This document shows, one piece after another, positions 1-6,522 of a DNA stretch of 10,006 bases. This DNA is from Syntrophaceae bacterium UBA5744 (GTDB lineage Bacteria; Desulfobacterota; Syntrophia; Syntrophales; UBA2192). The DNA is taken from NCBI GenBank assembly GCA_002419215.1, contig DIFQ01000043.1, forward strand, positions 1-10,006. The letters run 5' to 3'. The position numbers and the translations under genes are program-made. Positions within the stretch are counted from its first letter, which is position 1. Each line of letters opens with the position of its first letter. Under the pieces are notes generated by a model. It had not been told where the DNA came from. It was given only the letters and a program-made list of their open reading frames with translations, and did no database searches.

Positions 1-289
1 TGCTCTCCCCTCAAGGGAGAGGGCGATTAAGGACAGAGTCTCCCATAGGGAGAGGGAGATTAAGGAAGTGAGCTCTATAGGCTCGGCTCGCAATGACTCC
101 ATCCGGTCCGCCGCCGTGGCGACGTCCCGAAGCCTACAGTCTACAGTCGACAGCCTACAGTGAGGATTCATCGTTGACTTTTCGCTTTTGGCTGAGGGCT
201 GTCGGCTGTCTGCTGTTGGCTCTTCTTACCTGAAGCCCGAAGCCTGAATCCCGAAGCCCGAAGCCCTTCTTTTCCTTCTTCCAGGCATT
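1..289. repeat. Intergenic repeat region with heptamer arrays
   Basis: No gene is visible here. The stretch holds a CTCTCCC/GGGAGAG palindromic block (about 3-22), a CTCGGCTCGCAATGA block (83-97), and three short tandem arrays with a 7-bp period: TACAGTC-type units at 135-162, GGCTGTC-type units at 190-224, and CGAAGCC-type units at 231-265. Positions 81-262 recur as an imperfect inverted copy at 7796-7978. In the 66-bp core (81-146 against 7913-7978) I count 63 identities. The 7-bp period changes reading frame at each unit, so the array is not coding. Confidence 0.8.
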
Positions 290-310
290 ATGACTGAACC
301 CTCGGGGCAA

Positions 311-339
311 TTAAAGATAATTTCATTCCGGCCGATAAT
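311..339 (+). promoter_or_regulatory. Putative sigma-70 promoter for the riboswitch transcript
   Basis: A weak -35 (TTAAAG, 311-316) lies 17 bp from a good -10 (GATAAT, 334-339). Transcription would begin near 345-348, just upstream of the first paired bases of the aptamer at 354. That placement is what one expects for a riboswitch leader. The hexamers and spacing are read directly from the sequence; promoter activity is inferred. Confidence 0.45.
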
Positions 340-353
340 ATGTGCGGATAGAC

Positions 354-445
354 CCCTGAAAAAGGCAACTCACACCGAAAGGGTGGGGCGCAAAGCCACT
401 GGCCTACGTCCGGAAATGCCGGATAGGGTAGCAGGGCTGCCAGGG
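354..445 (+). promoter_or_regulatory. GEMM-I (cyclic di-GMP class I) riboswitch aptamer
   Basis: The sequence carries the GEMM-I hallmarks in order. AAGGCAA (362-368) is the conserved ligand-core segment. A hairpin follows whose GAAA tetraloop (377-380) is flanked by ACC and GGGT. Next come GGGGCGCAAAGCC (385-397), the strongly conserved CGCAAAGCC block, then GGCCTA (401-406) and a second hairpin, TCCGG (409-413)/CCGGA (419-423). GGTAGC-AGGGCTGCC follows. CCCTG (354-358) can pair with CAGGG (441-445) as the closing P1 stem. Members of this class bind c-di-GMP, and a variant in Geobacter binds 3',3'-cAMP-GMP. My hand alignment to Vibrio Vc2 puts a G at the discriminating position 20, which favours c-di-GMP, but that alignment should be checked. 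The aptamer sits in the 5' leader of the exported protein starting at 512 and probably controls it. Confidence 0.92.
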
Positions 446-478
446 CGACAGCAGCACTTCCCGTGCTCGGATTCGCCC
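443..478 (+). promoter_or_regulatory. Riboswitch expression-platform hairpin
   Basis: GGGCGA (443-448) pairs with TCGCCC (473-478). Nested inside, AGCAC (453-457) pairs with GTGCT (463-467) around the loop TTCCC. The first three bases of the outer stem (443-445) are also the 3' strand of aptamer P1 (CAGGG, 441-445), so P1 and this hairpin look mutually exclusive. No T-run follows, so it is not a standard intrinsic terminator; control by translation or by Rho access is more likely. Whether ligand turns the gene on or off cannot be decided by eye. Confidence 0.6.
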
Positions 479-511
479 ATCCAGGGAAAATCAGGTTGCG
501 GAGGTGTTGCC

Positions 512-1258
512 GTGTCTTTGGCGCATCCATCCTTGTTCCCCTCCAGAAAAGGCGCGTTCTTCATCGTGGTCCTCTCCGGACTGGTTCTGCTGCTTCTTGC
601 AGTCCTGAGCATGCTGGTGCCTGCCGCTCATGCCGGGCAGGTGACCGTGGCCTGGGACCCCAACCCCGAGCCCGAGGTGGCCGGCTACAAGATCTACTAC
701 GGGACGCAATCGGGCAGTTACACGGCATCCGTCGATGCGGGCAGCGCCACGAGCACCGTGATCTCGGGACTGCAGGAGGGAGTGACGTATTTCTTTTCAG
801 CCGTGGCCTATGACGCTTCGAACAACGAGAGCGGCTTTTCGAACGAGATCACTTACGACGTCCCGGCGGCTGCGTCTGCGTCGGTCGGCGGCGAGTCGTC
901 ATCGGGCGGGGGGGCTTGCTTCATCGCCACGGCAGCCTTCGGAAGCTATCGGGCGCCGGAAGTGATCCTCCTGCGTAAGTTCCGGGACCGCTTTCTGCTG
1001 ACCAATGCCCCGGGGACGCTATTTGTCGAGTTCTACTACCGGGTTTCGCCCTCCATCGCCGACTTCATCAGCCACTACGATTCTCTCCGGCGCGCTACGC
1101 GCCTGGCCCTGAAGCCCCTGATCTTCAGCATCCAGCACCGCCTGGCCGTGTACATGGGCGTGCTCACGCTGCTGCTTGCGATGACGTTTATCGTGGTCTT
1201 CGAGCAGAGAAGGATCGTGCGCGAGATTTATCGCCGCGGAGCGGCAAGGCAGAAGTGA
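512..1258 (+). CDS. Exported fibronectin type III / CFI-box-CTERM protein
   Basis: Predicted 248-aa exported protein of unknown specific function. The GTG start at 512 is preferred because GGAGG (500-504) lies 7 bp upstream. A longer in-frame start at 290 would have to translate through the riboswitch. Residues 13-41 form a signal sequence (RKG, a long hydrophobic stretch, then AHA, with likely cleavage after A41). Residues about 44-117 resemble a fibronectin type III domain (TVAWDPNPEPEVAGYKIYY near its start, GLQEGVTYFFSAVAYD later). A Ser/Gly-rich linker (about 119-134) leads to CFIATAAFGS (136-145), the signature of the CFI-box C-terminal domain. A membrane helix follows at about 211-230, then a basic tail (RRIVREIYRR). 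The likely topology is a surface or periplasmic domain anchored by the C-terminus. The c-di-GMP riboswitch upstream suggests a role in adhesion, biofilm or cell-surface change. The fibronectin fold and CFI box are clear; the function is inferred. Confidence 0.85.
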   Translation: MSLAHPSLFPSRKGAFFIVVLSGLVLLLLAVLSMLVPAAHAGQVTVAWDPNPEPEVAGYKIYYGTQSGSYTASVDAGSATSTVISGLQEGVTYFFSAVAYDASNNESGFSNEITYDVPAAASASVGGESSSGGGACFIATAAFGSYRAPEVILLRKFRDRFLLTNAPGTLFVEFYYRVSPSIADFISHYDSLRRATRLALKPLIFSIQHRLAVYMGVLTLLLAMTFIVVFEQRRIVREIYRRGAARQK

Positions 1259-2019
1259 TGCGGCAAAGCCGCAGTGGAAGAAGTGGGGAAAGGGAAGAGA
1301 GGGCATCGGGCGTCGGGCTTCCGGCTTCGGGATCAGAAAATGAAAAAAAAGTCATTGCGAGCAACAGACCCCGTCTTGGAGACGGGGTTATCAATGGAAG
1401 AAACAGCCGGCGGAATCTAAACCATGGGTCATCGCGGTGAGCCGAAGCCCCGAGCGCAGCGTGGGGGGCAGCGTGGCGATCTTCGTTATTTCATTCTGAA
1501 TCGTGGATTGCCACACCTCGCAAGGCTCGGCTCGCAATGACCTTTCCTCGAGCTGTTTCTTAGGAGCCGAGCCACTGAGGAAGTGAAAGAAGTGCGTGAG
1601 TGCGGAAGTGCGGTAGTGAAGAAAAGAAGAGGGCTTCGGATTAAAAACCGGGCGTCGGGCTTCCGGCTTCGGGATCAGAAAATGAAAAAAAAGTCATTGC
1701 GAGCCGAGCCTCGCGAGGTGTGGCAATCTTCGTTTGAGATACGGATTTTCTAATTCCGGCTTCAGGAAAAGAAAAGAGTAAATCGTAGATCGCCACGCCC
1801 TCGACAGGCTCCGCCCTCGCGATGACGCTTGACTTATTATTTGTCCCGAGACCCGATACCCGAGGCCCGAAACCCGAATCCGGCCGCTTGTGGCTGCGGT
1901 GCGACAGCGCAGCGGAAGGAGTCATGAATCCGACATCACGCCGTCGCTGCCGCCGTTCATTCCCCGGGCCGTCTGCTGCCCCTTCGTCTAACTAATCGTA
2001 ATGAAAGAGATAAATCTTC
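1259..2019. repeat. Intergenic repeat region between surface protein and response regulator
   Basis: No credible gene. A small hairpin TGCGGC-AAA-GCCGCA (1259-1273) touches the upstream stop codon but lacks a T-run. ACCCCGTCT/AGACGGGGT forms a hairpin at 1368-1388. Dispersed blocks follow: a 'TTCATTCTGAATCGT' block through GAGCTGTTTCTTAGG (1479-1571), an AAGTG-rich block (1567-1653), GGCTTCGG-type heptamers with CAGAAAATG and TCATTGCGAGC (1313-1362 and again 1655-1702), and GAGGTGTGGCAATCTTCG (1714-1731). CGANNCC heptamers occupy 1847-1881. Positions 1567-1653 match 7973-8059 with two differences in 87 bp. Confidence 0.8.
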
Positions 2020-2070
2020 GTGATCGGCCGGGGAATTTGCGTACGGTTTTTGCATTGGAAGCAGGATGCT

Positions 2071-2559
2071 ATGAGTTGGCCAGGAAAAAAGAAGAACAAA
2101 GCCCTGGTAGTCGACGATGACCCGAGCGTGCTCCAGGTTCTCGATGGCTACATGAAGGCCTTCAACTTCGACGTCGAAACGACGGAGAACCCGCGCATGG
2201 CGGTGGAGCTCTGCCGGAAGAACCGCTTCGACATCATCCTGTCGGATCTCATGATGCCCCAGATGAACGGGCTCGACCTCCTGCAGGAAATCCGCCAGGT
2301 AGACCCCGACGCGGCCTTCATCATGATCACCGGCTATCCCTCCATCGACTCAGCCGTGGAGGCCATCCGGCGGGGCGCACAGGACTACATCACCAAGCCC
2401 TTCAAGCTCGAGGAGATCAAGCACAAGATCGACAAGGCCCTCCTCGAAAAGAACCTCAAAACGAGGCTCCGGCACCTCCAGGGGATCACCTGGGCCCTCA
2501 TCATCTCCATCCCCCTCTGGCTCATCCTCGGGATCGTCTTCGCACGCTCGATGAAATAA
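2071..2559 (+). CDS. Membrane-tethered single-domain response regulator
   Basis: A 162-aa two-component receiver. Residues about 10-125 form a canonical REC domain: acidic cluster DDD (15-17), phospho-acceptor D59 in SDLMMPQMNG, T87 in MITGY, and K109 in TKPF. All key residues are present, so phosphorylation is expected. A Lys-rich linker (117-134) follows, then one hydrophobic helix (about 139-157, WALIISIPLWLILGIVFA) and the short basic end RSMK. There is no DNA-binding or enzymatic output domain. The protein probably sits on the inner membrane with REC in the cytoplasm. ATG at 2071 is chosen because the receiver begins soon after it and AGG lies 6 bp upstream; a GTG at 2020 would add 17 residues with no domain content. 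No histidine kinase is adjacent, so its partner and output are unknown. Confidence 0.88.
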   Translation: MSWPGKKKNKALVVDDDPSVLQVLDGYMKAFNFDVETTENPRMAVELCRKNRFDIILSDLMMPQMNGLDLLQEIRQVDPDAAFIMITGYPSIDSAVEAIRRGAQDYITKPFKLEEIKHKIDKALLEKNLKTRLRHLQGITWALIISIPLWLILGIVFARSMK

Positions 2560-2584
2560 GACGCGAAGCTGCGCATCGCGTCTT
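2558..2584 (+). terminator. Stem-loop at the end of the response regulator gene
   Basis: AAGACGCGA (2558-2566) pairs perfectly with TCGCGTCTT (2576-2584) across a 9-nt loop, overlapping the TAA stop codon. Only TCTTATA follows, not a true T-run, so efficiency as an intrinsic terminator is doubtful. It may instead protect the 3' end of the mRNA. Confidence 0.4.
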
Positions 2585-2587
2585 ATA

Positions 2588-2682
2588 GCCAACAGCCAAC
2601 AGCCAACAGCCAACAGCCAACAAATTCCCCCTGTGTACTATTTCTTTGCTGTCGGCTGCAGACTGCAGGCTGTCGGCTTGTG
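2588..2682. repeat. Heptamer tandem arrays between convergent genes
   Basis: Five perfect tandem copies of GCCAACA lie at 2588-2622. About 25 bp later comes a degenerate array of GCTGTCG/GCTGCAG units at 2648-2682. Both have a 7-bp period, and the second resembles the inverse complement of the first family (CGACAGC). They fill the gap between two convergent genes. Confidence 0.8.
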
Positions 2683-2706
2683 CTGTAAATTGGAGCCTGT
2701 GACCTG

Positions 2707-4446
2707 TCACCTGACGCGTGCATCCCGACATCGCGAGAGGTACTGACGCATCTCCCCCAGTCCCATGCAGTTGATGATGTCCTGCGCCTCCAGCCAGCCC
2801 TTCCTGGCGATATTCAGGCCGTAGCGGATGTCCTCCAGGCCCGACAGGTGGTGCGCATCGGGGTTGATGGCGATCCGGGCGCCCTGCCGCTTGGCGTACT
2901 TGCAGTGCCGCCAGTCGAGGTCCAGTCGGTGCGGGTTGGCATTGAGTTCGATGACCTTCCCCAGGGAGGCGGCGGCATCGATAATCCTCTCCAGATCCAG
3001 CGCATAGGGTTCGCGGGCAAGCAGCAGGCGGCCCGTGGGATGGGCCAGGATCGTCGTGTGGCGGTTTTCGAGGGCCTTCAGGATGCGGGCCGTCATCTCG
3101 TCTTCGCTCATCCCGAAGTGCGAGTGGATGGCGGCGATCACGAAATCGAAGGTTTCGAGGGTTGCATCGTCGTAATCCAGCCGCCCGTCGGGAAGGATGT
3201 CTGCCTCGATGCCCTTGAAGATGCGGAAGGCGGGATCCTTCCGGTTCATCGCGTCGATGGCCTCGTGCTGATGACGGACCGCCTCCGGTGTGAGCCCCCC
3301 GGCATAGAAGGCCGCCTCGCTGTGATCGGTGATCCCGACGTACTCGAGGCCCATCTTCTTTGCGGCCGCAACGATTTCTTCGAGCGAACTCGAACCGTCG
3401 CTTGCACTCGTGTGGATGTGCAGGATGCCCCGGATGTCTTTTGCCTCCACGAGCGACGGCATCACGCCCGTCTCGGCGGCCTCGATCTCGCCCGTGTTCT
3501 CGCGCAGCTCCGGGGGCACCCAGGCGAGGCCCAGGGCCTTGAAAACGTCCTGCTCGCTTGCGCAGGGGATGAGGGCGTCGTCTCGAAAGAGGCCGTACTC
3601 GTTCATCTTGATGCCCCGCTGCTTCGCCCGGCCCCGCATGGCCACGTTGTGCTCCCTGCTTCCCGTGAAGTGGTGCAGGGCGTAGGGGAACTCCTGCGGG
3701 GAGACGATCCGCAGATCGGCGCCGACCCCGCTTTCGAGGACGACGCTCACCTTGGTGTCGCCCCGGCCTGTAACGCTTTCCACGTCCGGAAGGCCCGCAA
3801 ACCAGTGCGAGAGGGGCTCCGGGTTGCCCGCAGCGGCCAGAAGATCGATGTCCTTGACGGTTTCATTGCCGCGGCGGATTGAGCCTGCAAGGCTCGCGGA
3901 GAGCACCCCGGGGGCGCCCCGGAGCATCTCCAGCAGCTCCTGCGCGGGGATGAGGGCCTCGCTGTAGAGGTGGCGCTCCTTGTAGCGTTTCAGGTGCTCG
4001 AGGCCCGTGAGGATCTTCTGTTGCGTCCGGGCCCCGAAACCGGGCAGATCGACGAGGCGGTTCTCCATGCAGGCGTATTCCAGCTCGCCCAGGGTCTCGA
4101 TGGCGAGCTTTTCGTGAAGGGCGCGGATCTTCCTCGGACCCAGGCCCGGGATGCGCAGCATCTCGAGATGCCCGGGCGGGATGGAAACCCTGAGGTTCTC
4201 GTAATACTCCAGGCGCCCCGTCGTGACGAGCTCGGTGATCTTCTTGCTGAGGGCGTCCCCGACGCCCTTGATGGATGTCAGTTCGCCCCTCCGCACCAGT
4301 TCCTCGAGGCCTTCCTCGAGGGTCTCGAGCCGCCTTGCCGCGTTGGCGTATGCGATGGACTTGAAGGGCGACTCGCCCTTGAGCTCGAGGAGCACGGCGA
4401 TCTCCTCGAGGATGCGGATGACGTCTTTTTTGTCTATATGGTCCAT
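2707..4446 (-). CDS. DNA polymerase/3'-5' exonuclease PolX
   Basis: Family X DNA polymerase fused to a PHP phosphoesterase, 579 aa, close to the usual length of bacterial PolX (about 570). In base-excision repair such enzymes fill short gaps and trim 3' ends. The N-terminal part has helix-hairpin-helix motifs near residues 58-75 (IKGVGDAL), 97-112 (LRIPGLGPRKI) and 131-148 (LVDLPGFGARTQQKI). The nucleotidyltransferase motif GSIRRGNETVKDIDLL (188-203) supplies catalytic D199 and D201; D244 (GADLRI) is the third. FTGS (260-263) lies in the dNTP pocket. The PHP domain (about 337-579) keeps its metal ligands: H343, H345, D350, H375, E414, H441, H443, H469, D530 and H532. Both activities should therefore be intact. 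No clear ribosome binding site precedes ATG 4446; TTTCGTT repeats begin right behind it. It is convergent with the response regulator and in a separate unit from the PEP-CTERM gene. Confidence 0.95.
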   Translation of the reverse strand: MDHIDKKDVIRILEEIAVLLELKGESPFKSIAYANAARRLETLEEGLEELVRRGELTSIKGVGDALSKKITELVTTGRLEYYENLRVSIPPGHLEMLRIPGLGPRKIRALHEKLAIETLGELEYACMENRLVDLPGFGARTQQKILTGLEHLKRYKERHLYSEALIPAQELLEMLRGAPGVLSASLAGSIRRGNETVKDIDLLAAAGNPEPLSHWFAGLPDVESVTGRGDTKVSVVLESGVGADLRIVSPQEFPYALHHFTGSREHNVAMRGRAKQRGIKMNEYGLFRDDALIPCASEQDVFKALGLAWVPPELRENTGEIEAAETGVMPSLVEAKDIRGILHIHTSASDGSSSLEEIVAAAKKMGLEYVGITDHSEAAFYAGGLTPEAVRHQHEAIDAMNRKDPAFRIFKGIEADILPDGRLDYDDATLETFDFVIAAIHSHFGMSEDEMTARILKALENRHTTILAHPTGRLLLAREPYALDLERIIDAAASLGKVIELNANPHRLDLDWRHCKYAKRQGARIAINPDAHHLSGLEDIRYGLNIARKGWLEAQDIINCMGLGEMRQYLSRCRDARVR

Positions 4447-4648
4447 TTTCGTTTATTTCGTTGGTTCGTTGATTTCGTTTGTTTCGTTAGATGGTCTGTC
4501 TGGTCGTGAACGCGGTATCGGGTTTCGGGTATAGGGTCTCGGGAAGATACTCGTCCGTTTCGTTCTTTTCGTTTGTTTCGTTGATTTCGTCATTGCGAGG
4601 AACCTGTGAAAACCTTTACCTTGGTCTTCCTCTCCCTTGAGGGGAGAG
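4447..4648. repeat. TTTCGTT nonamer repeats and long inverted-repeat arm
   Basis: Just upstream of polX lie degenerate TTTCGTT-N2 units with a period near 9 bp (about 4450-4495 and 4556-4590), separated by GGTNTCG heptamers (4514-4541). Positions 4531-4648 reappear as an inverted copy at 8326-8434. It differs by two substitutions and one 9-bp gap in my hand alignment. The polX promoter must lie in or behind these repeats, but no convincing -35/-10 pair stood out. Confidence 0.75.
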
Positions 4649-4902
4649 CCCTTCGGCCGGCTCAGGGCTGTGAGTCCGTCGAACGGGATTGAGGAGAGGG
4701 GGAAAATTCCATCTATTTCGTCTATCCGATCATGTGTGCGGCTGGGACACTAATTAGAGAATTTGCTTTCACTCGGGAAAGGATGAAACGTTCCCTCTTT
4801 GAAGAAGTGGAATGCATGGGGGATTTTCTTGTCCTTGGATGCAAACATCTCAATGTCAGTTTAACCCGCAGGGAGGAAATTTGCCACAGTCTATCATGCA
4901 AT
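4649..4902. other. Unassigned intergenic stretch
   Basis: About 250 bp with no recognisable gene. It starts with common intergenic repeat text (GGCTCAGGGCTGTGAG, GAGGAGAGGGGG). From about 4730 to 4900 it becomes non-repetitive. Short open frames exist on both strands (about 60 residues each), but neither has a convincing ribosome binding site or a recognisable motif. It may be a degraded gene remnant or plain spacer. Confidence 0.5.
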
Positions 4903-4935
4903 AAAAAACGCCCCCGATGAGGCATCGGGGGCGTT
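4903..4935 (-). terminator. Rho-independent terminator of the PEP-CTERM gene
   Basis: AACGCCCCCGATG (4907-4919) pairs perfectly with CATCGGGGGCGTT (4923-4935) around a 3-nt loop, giving a 13-bp GC-rich stem. On the minus strand it is followed by six T's (the A-run 4903-4908). It begins 25 bp after the stop codon of the minus-strand PEP-CTERM gene. Confidence 0.93.
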
Positions 4936-4959
4936 GTGGATGGCGTTCAGATCAAAGCT

Positions 4960-5721
4960 CTACTTTTTTCTCCTGATGGCGGCGAGGCCGAGCAGGCCGG
5001 AGCCGAGAAGGATCAGGGTCAGCGGTTCGGGCGTGGGGACGATGGACTCAATCTGGAAAATGAAGTCGTTATAATCATAATCCCCCTGGATGGCACCCGC
5101 TGCATTTCTTATCGCGATATCCTCAAATCCTATGGTCCACCTGTTTGCAGGCATCTCACGGAAAGCCACCATCTGAGCAAGACCGCCATTCAGCTGATCA
5201 AGGCTGTAGTACGTAGGACCATTATCACCCTGCGGCTGGATATAGAAACCGAAACCAGAAGTGCTGATTCCCGTGAAAGTTCCAGCATTGACTGCGCCAG
5301 CGGGCCCAAGGACCTGTGCAATTGTCATTTCACCGGTTGCCAAGTTGAACGCTATGGCAGCGCTTGTGCCGGCGGCAGCTGGTCCCATGAAAATATCATG
5401 TAAAGTGCGCGGTGATGTCGTATCACCGCCGTTAACGGTAAAGATTCCCATTTGCATAGTGGCACTGTTCGCAGTGACTTCAAACGCGACGACTGGACCC
5501 ATTAAAGGGTTAATGCCACCAAGTTGCCAGTATCCCGTAGCCTGCTGATCGGCAACTACATTAAATTGCGGCAACAGGGTCTGCAATTCATATGAAGGTC
5601 CATCAGATGAAATACCGATCGCCACCGGTCGAACGTTCACATACTCCAAGGGTGCAGCATAAGCCATTGAAAAACTCATGACCACCGAAAAGACCAGGAA
5701 CCCAACAAGAAGCTTTTTCAT
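4960..5721 (-). CDS. PEP-CTERM sorting-domain protein (DUF4114-like)
   Basis: A 253-aa exported protein. ATG 5721 is chosen because GGAGGG (5728-5733) lies just upstream and a signal peptide follows at once (MKKLLVGFLV..., likely cleavage after AYA at residue 22). An in-frame ATG at 5805 would put 28 non-hydrophobic residues before it. Residues 231-253 are a textbook PEP-CTERM tail: PEP, a hydrophobic helix (about 234-248), then RRKK. Such tails are recognised by exosortase, usually encoded in exopolysaccharide loci; no exosortase is in this window. GFEDIAIRN...GDYDYNDFIF (198-222) matches the D/E-rich C-terminal signature of DUF4114-type domains. The body is Gly/Ala/Thr-rich and looks AT-richer than its neighbours. 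It is transcribed alone, with its own terminator. Its likely role is as a matrix or surface protein; the ligand is unknown. Confidence 0.9.
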   Translation of the reverse strand: MKKLLVGFLVFSVVMSFSMAYAAPLEYVNVRPVAIGISSDGPSYELQTLLPQFNVVADQQATGYWQLGGINPLMGPVVAFEVTANSATMQMGIFTVNGGDTTSPRTLHDIFMGPAAAGTSAAIAFNLATGEMTIAQVLGPAGAVNAGTFTGISTSGFGFYIQPQGDNGPTYYSLDQLNGGLAQMVAFREMPANRWTIGFEDIAIRNAAGAIQGDYDYNDFIFQIESIVPTPEPLTLILLGSGLLGLAAIRRKK

Positions 5722-5814
5722 TGTACGCCCTCCTTTCGATTCTTCTGATCTCCCATAGTGCAATTGACAGACCACGCGTGAACGAGAGTGATAGGGAGTT
5801 TGCAAAGGCCTGAT

Positions 5815-5842
5815 ATTAAATAATAATATATTTTTCGGTAAA
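5815..5842 (-). promoter_or_regulatory. Putative promoter of the PEP-CTERM gene
   Basis: Read on the minus strand, TTTACC (5842-5837) and TTTAAT (5820-5815) are separated by 16 bp in an AT-rich stretch. This would give a leader of about 90 nt before the ATG at 5721. I looked for a sigma-54 (GG/GC) element, often found before PEP-CTERM genes, and did not see one. Confidence 0.3.
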
Positions 5843-6140
5843 AGCGGCGCGATGGCTCGAGGGTTCCTGGAATATCGAAATATGTTAAGTTTGCCGACGA
5901 CTTTTACAGGCAGGTAAAACAGGTTCGTCCGACTTTGCTGTATTAATGTAATTGGTTATGTGAAAATGGTTGCATAAGAGTAGCTGTAAACAAAACGGAC
6001 AGTAATCGACAGGCCTGGCGGAACGGGTCCGGAAAAAACACCCATTATTATATATTGCTTAATAAATACAAATAGTTAATTGATATAAGCTGCAATGATT
6101 TAAATTGTAAACATTGGTTACAGTACATACGTCTTATCGG
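5843..6140. other. AT-rich intergenic region without genes
   Basis: About 300 bp of markedly AT-rich, non-repetitive DNA between the end of the YcaO operon and the PEP-CTERM promoter. It lacks the heptamer and GCGAGC modules seen in every other large gap. A short inverted repeat, TTTTAC-AGGCAG-GTAAAA (5903-5920), could be a regulator site. No open frame with a ribosome binding site was found. Confidence 0.5.
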
Positions 6141-6176
6141 AAAAAATTCGCTCAGGCGGATGCGCTCAGCTCCGCC
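6141..6176 (-). terminator. Possible terminator of the YcaO operon
   Basis: On the minus strand GGCGGA (6176-6171) pairs with TCCGCC (6160-6155), followed after 6 nt by AATTTTTT (6148-6141). It overlaps the last codons and stop of the 118-aa gene. The stem is short and the gap before the T-run longer than ideal, so this is moderate evidence only. Confidence 0.4.
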
Positions 6177-6508
6177 CCCATCTCCGAGGCGAGTTTCTGC
6201 ATGAGTTCACGGGGGATGCTGTCGCGGAGGTCTTCGATGTCGATCTGCAGGACCTCGCAGAAGGCGTGCACGAAGGACTCGTACATGAGGATCAGGTTGT
6301 TGACGCCGCAGTCTTCGAGCCCCGTTTTCAGGCCTTCCTCGAGGCTCATCACGATGAAATCGTCCTCGGCAAGGCCGAGGGAGGACTTCCGGATCTGCTC
6401 GAGGTACTTCTCGGGCGGGATGGACTCGTTGGCATACATCCAGTTGAGCTGCAGGCAGATCAGGTAGCAGTATTCGGCCCGTTCGCAGACCTCTTTTTCC
6501 GTAAGCAT
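6152..6508 (-). CDS. Unrecognised small acidic protein in the ycaO operon
   Basis: A 118-aa, probably soluble, mainly helical protein of no recognised family. Start at 6508 (MLTEKEV) is preferred: AAAGGGG lies about 9 bp upstream, whereas it directly abuts the alternative ATG at 6517, which would add MHG. It carries five cysteines, three of them clustered near the N-terminus (C8, C14, C18), plus C67 and C84. Its composition is rich in Glu, Asp and Leu. There is no signal peptide or membrane segment. Its ribosome binding site overlaps the ycaO stop codon, so the two genes are probably translationally coupled and may work together. Possible roles (partner or substrate-delivery protein for the YcaO enzyme, or its modification target) are speculation. 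It does not look like TfuA or a typical leader-core precursor peptide. Confidence 0.7.
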   Translation of the reverse strand: MLTEKEVCERAEYCYLICLQLNWMYANESIPPEKYLEQIRKSSLGLAEDDFIVMSLEEGLKTGLEDCGVNNLILMYESFVHAFCEVLQIDIEDLRDSIPRELMQKLASEMGAELSASA

Positions 6509-6522
6509 GCCGTGCATCCCCT

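Noticed and set aside
290..511. N-terminal extension of the fibronectin/CFI-box gene from ATG 290
   Set aside because: It overlaps the promoter and the whole GEMM-I aptamer and lacks a good ribosome binding site. The GTG at 512 has GGAGG at ideal spacing and leads straight into a signal peptide.
1368..1388. ACCCCGTCT/AGACGGGGT hairpin as terminator
   Set aside because: No T-run follows on either strand, and a related block recurs at 9826-9847 in a repeat context. It is part of the dispersed repeats.
2848..3882. 344-codon plus-strand open frame
   Set aside because: It lies antisense inside polX, whose catalytic motifs are all intact. The frame has no recognisable domain and arises from GC-rich codon bias.
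4732..4920. Possible 62-codon gene
   Set aside because: Runs into the terminator hairpin, has no ribosome binding site and no known motif.
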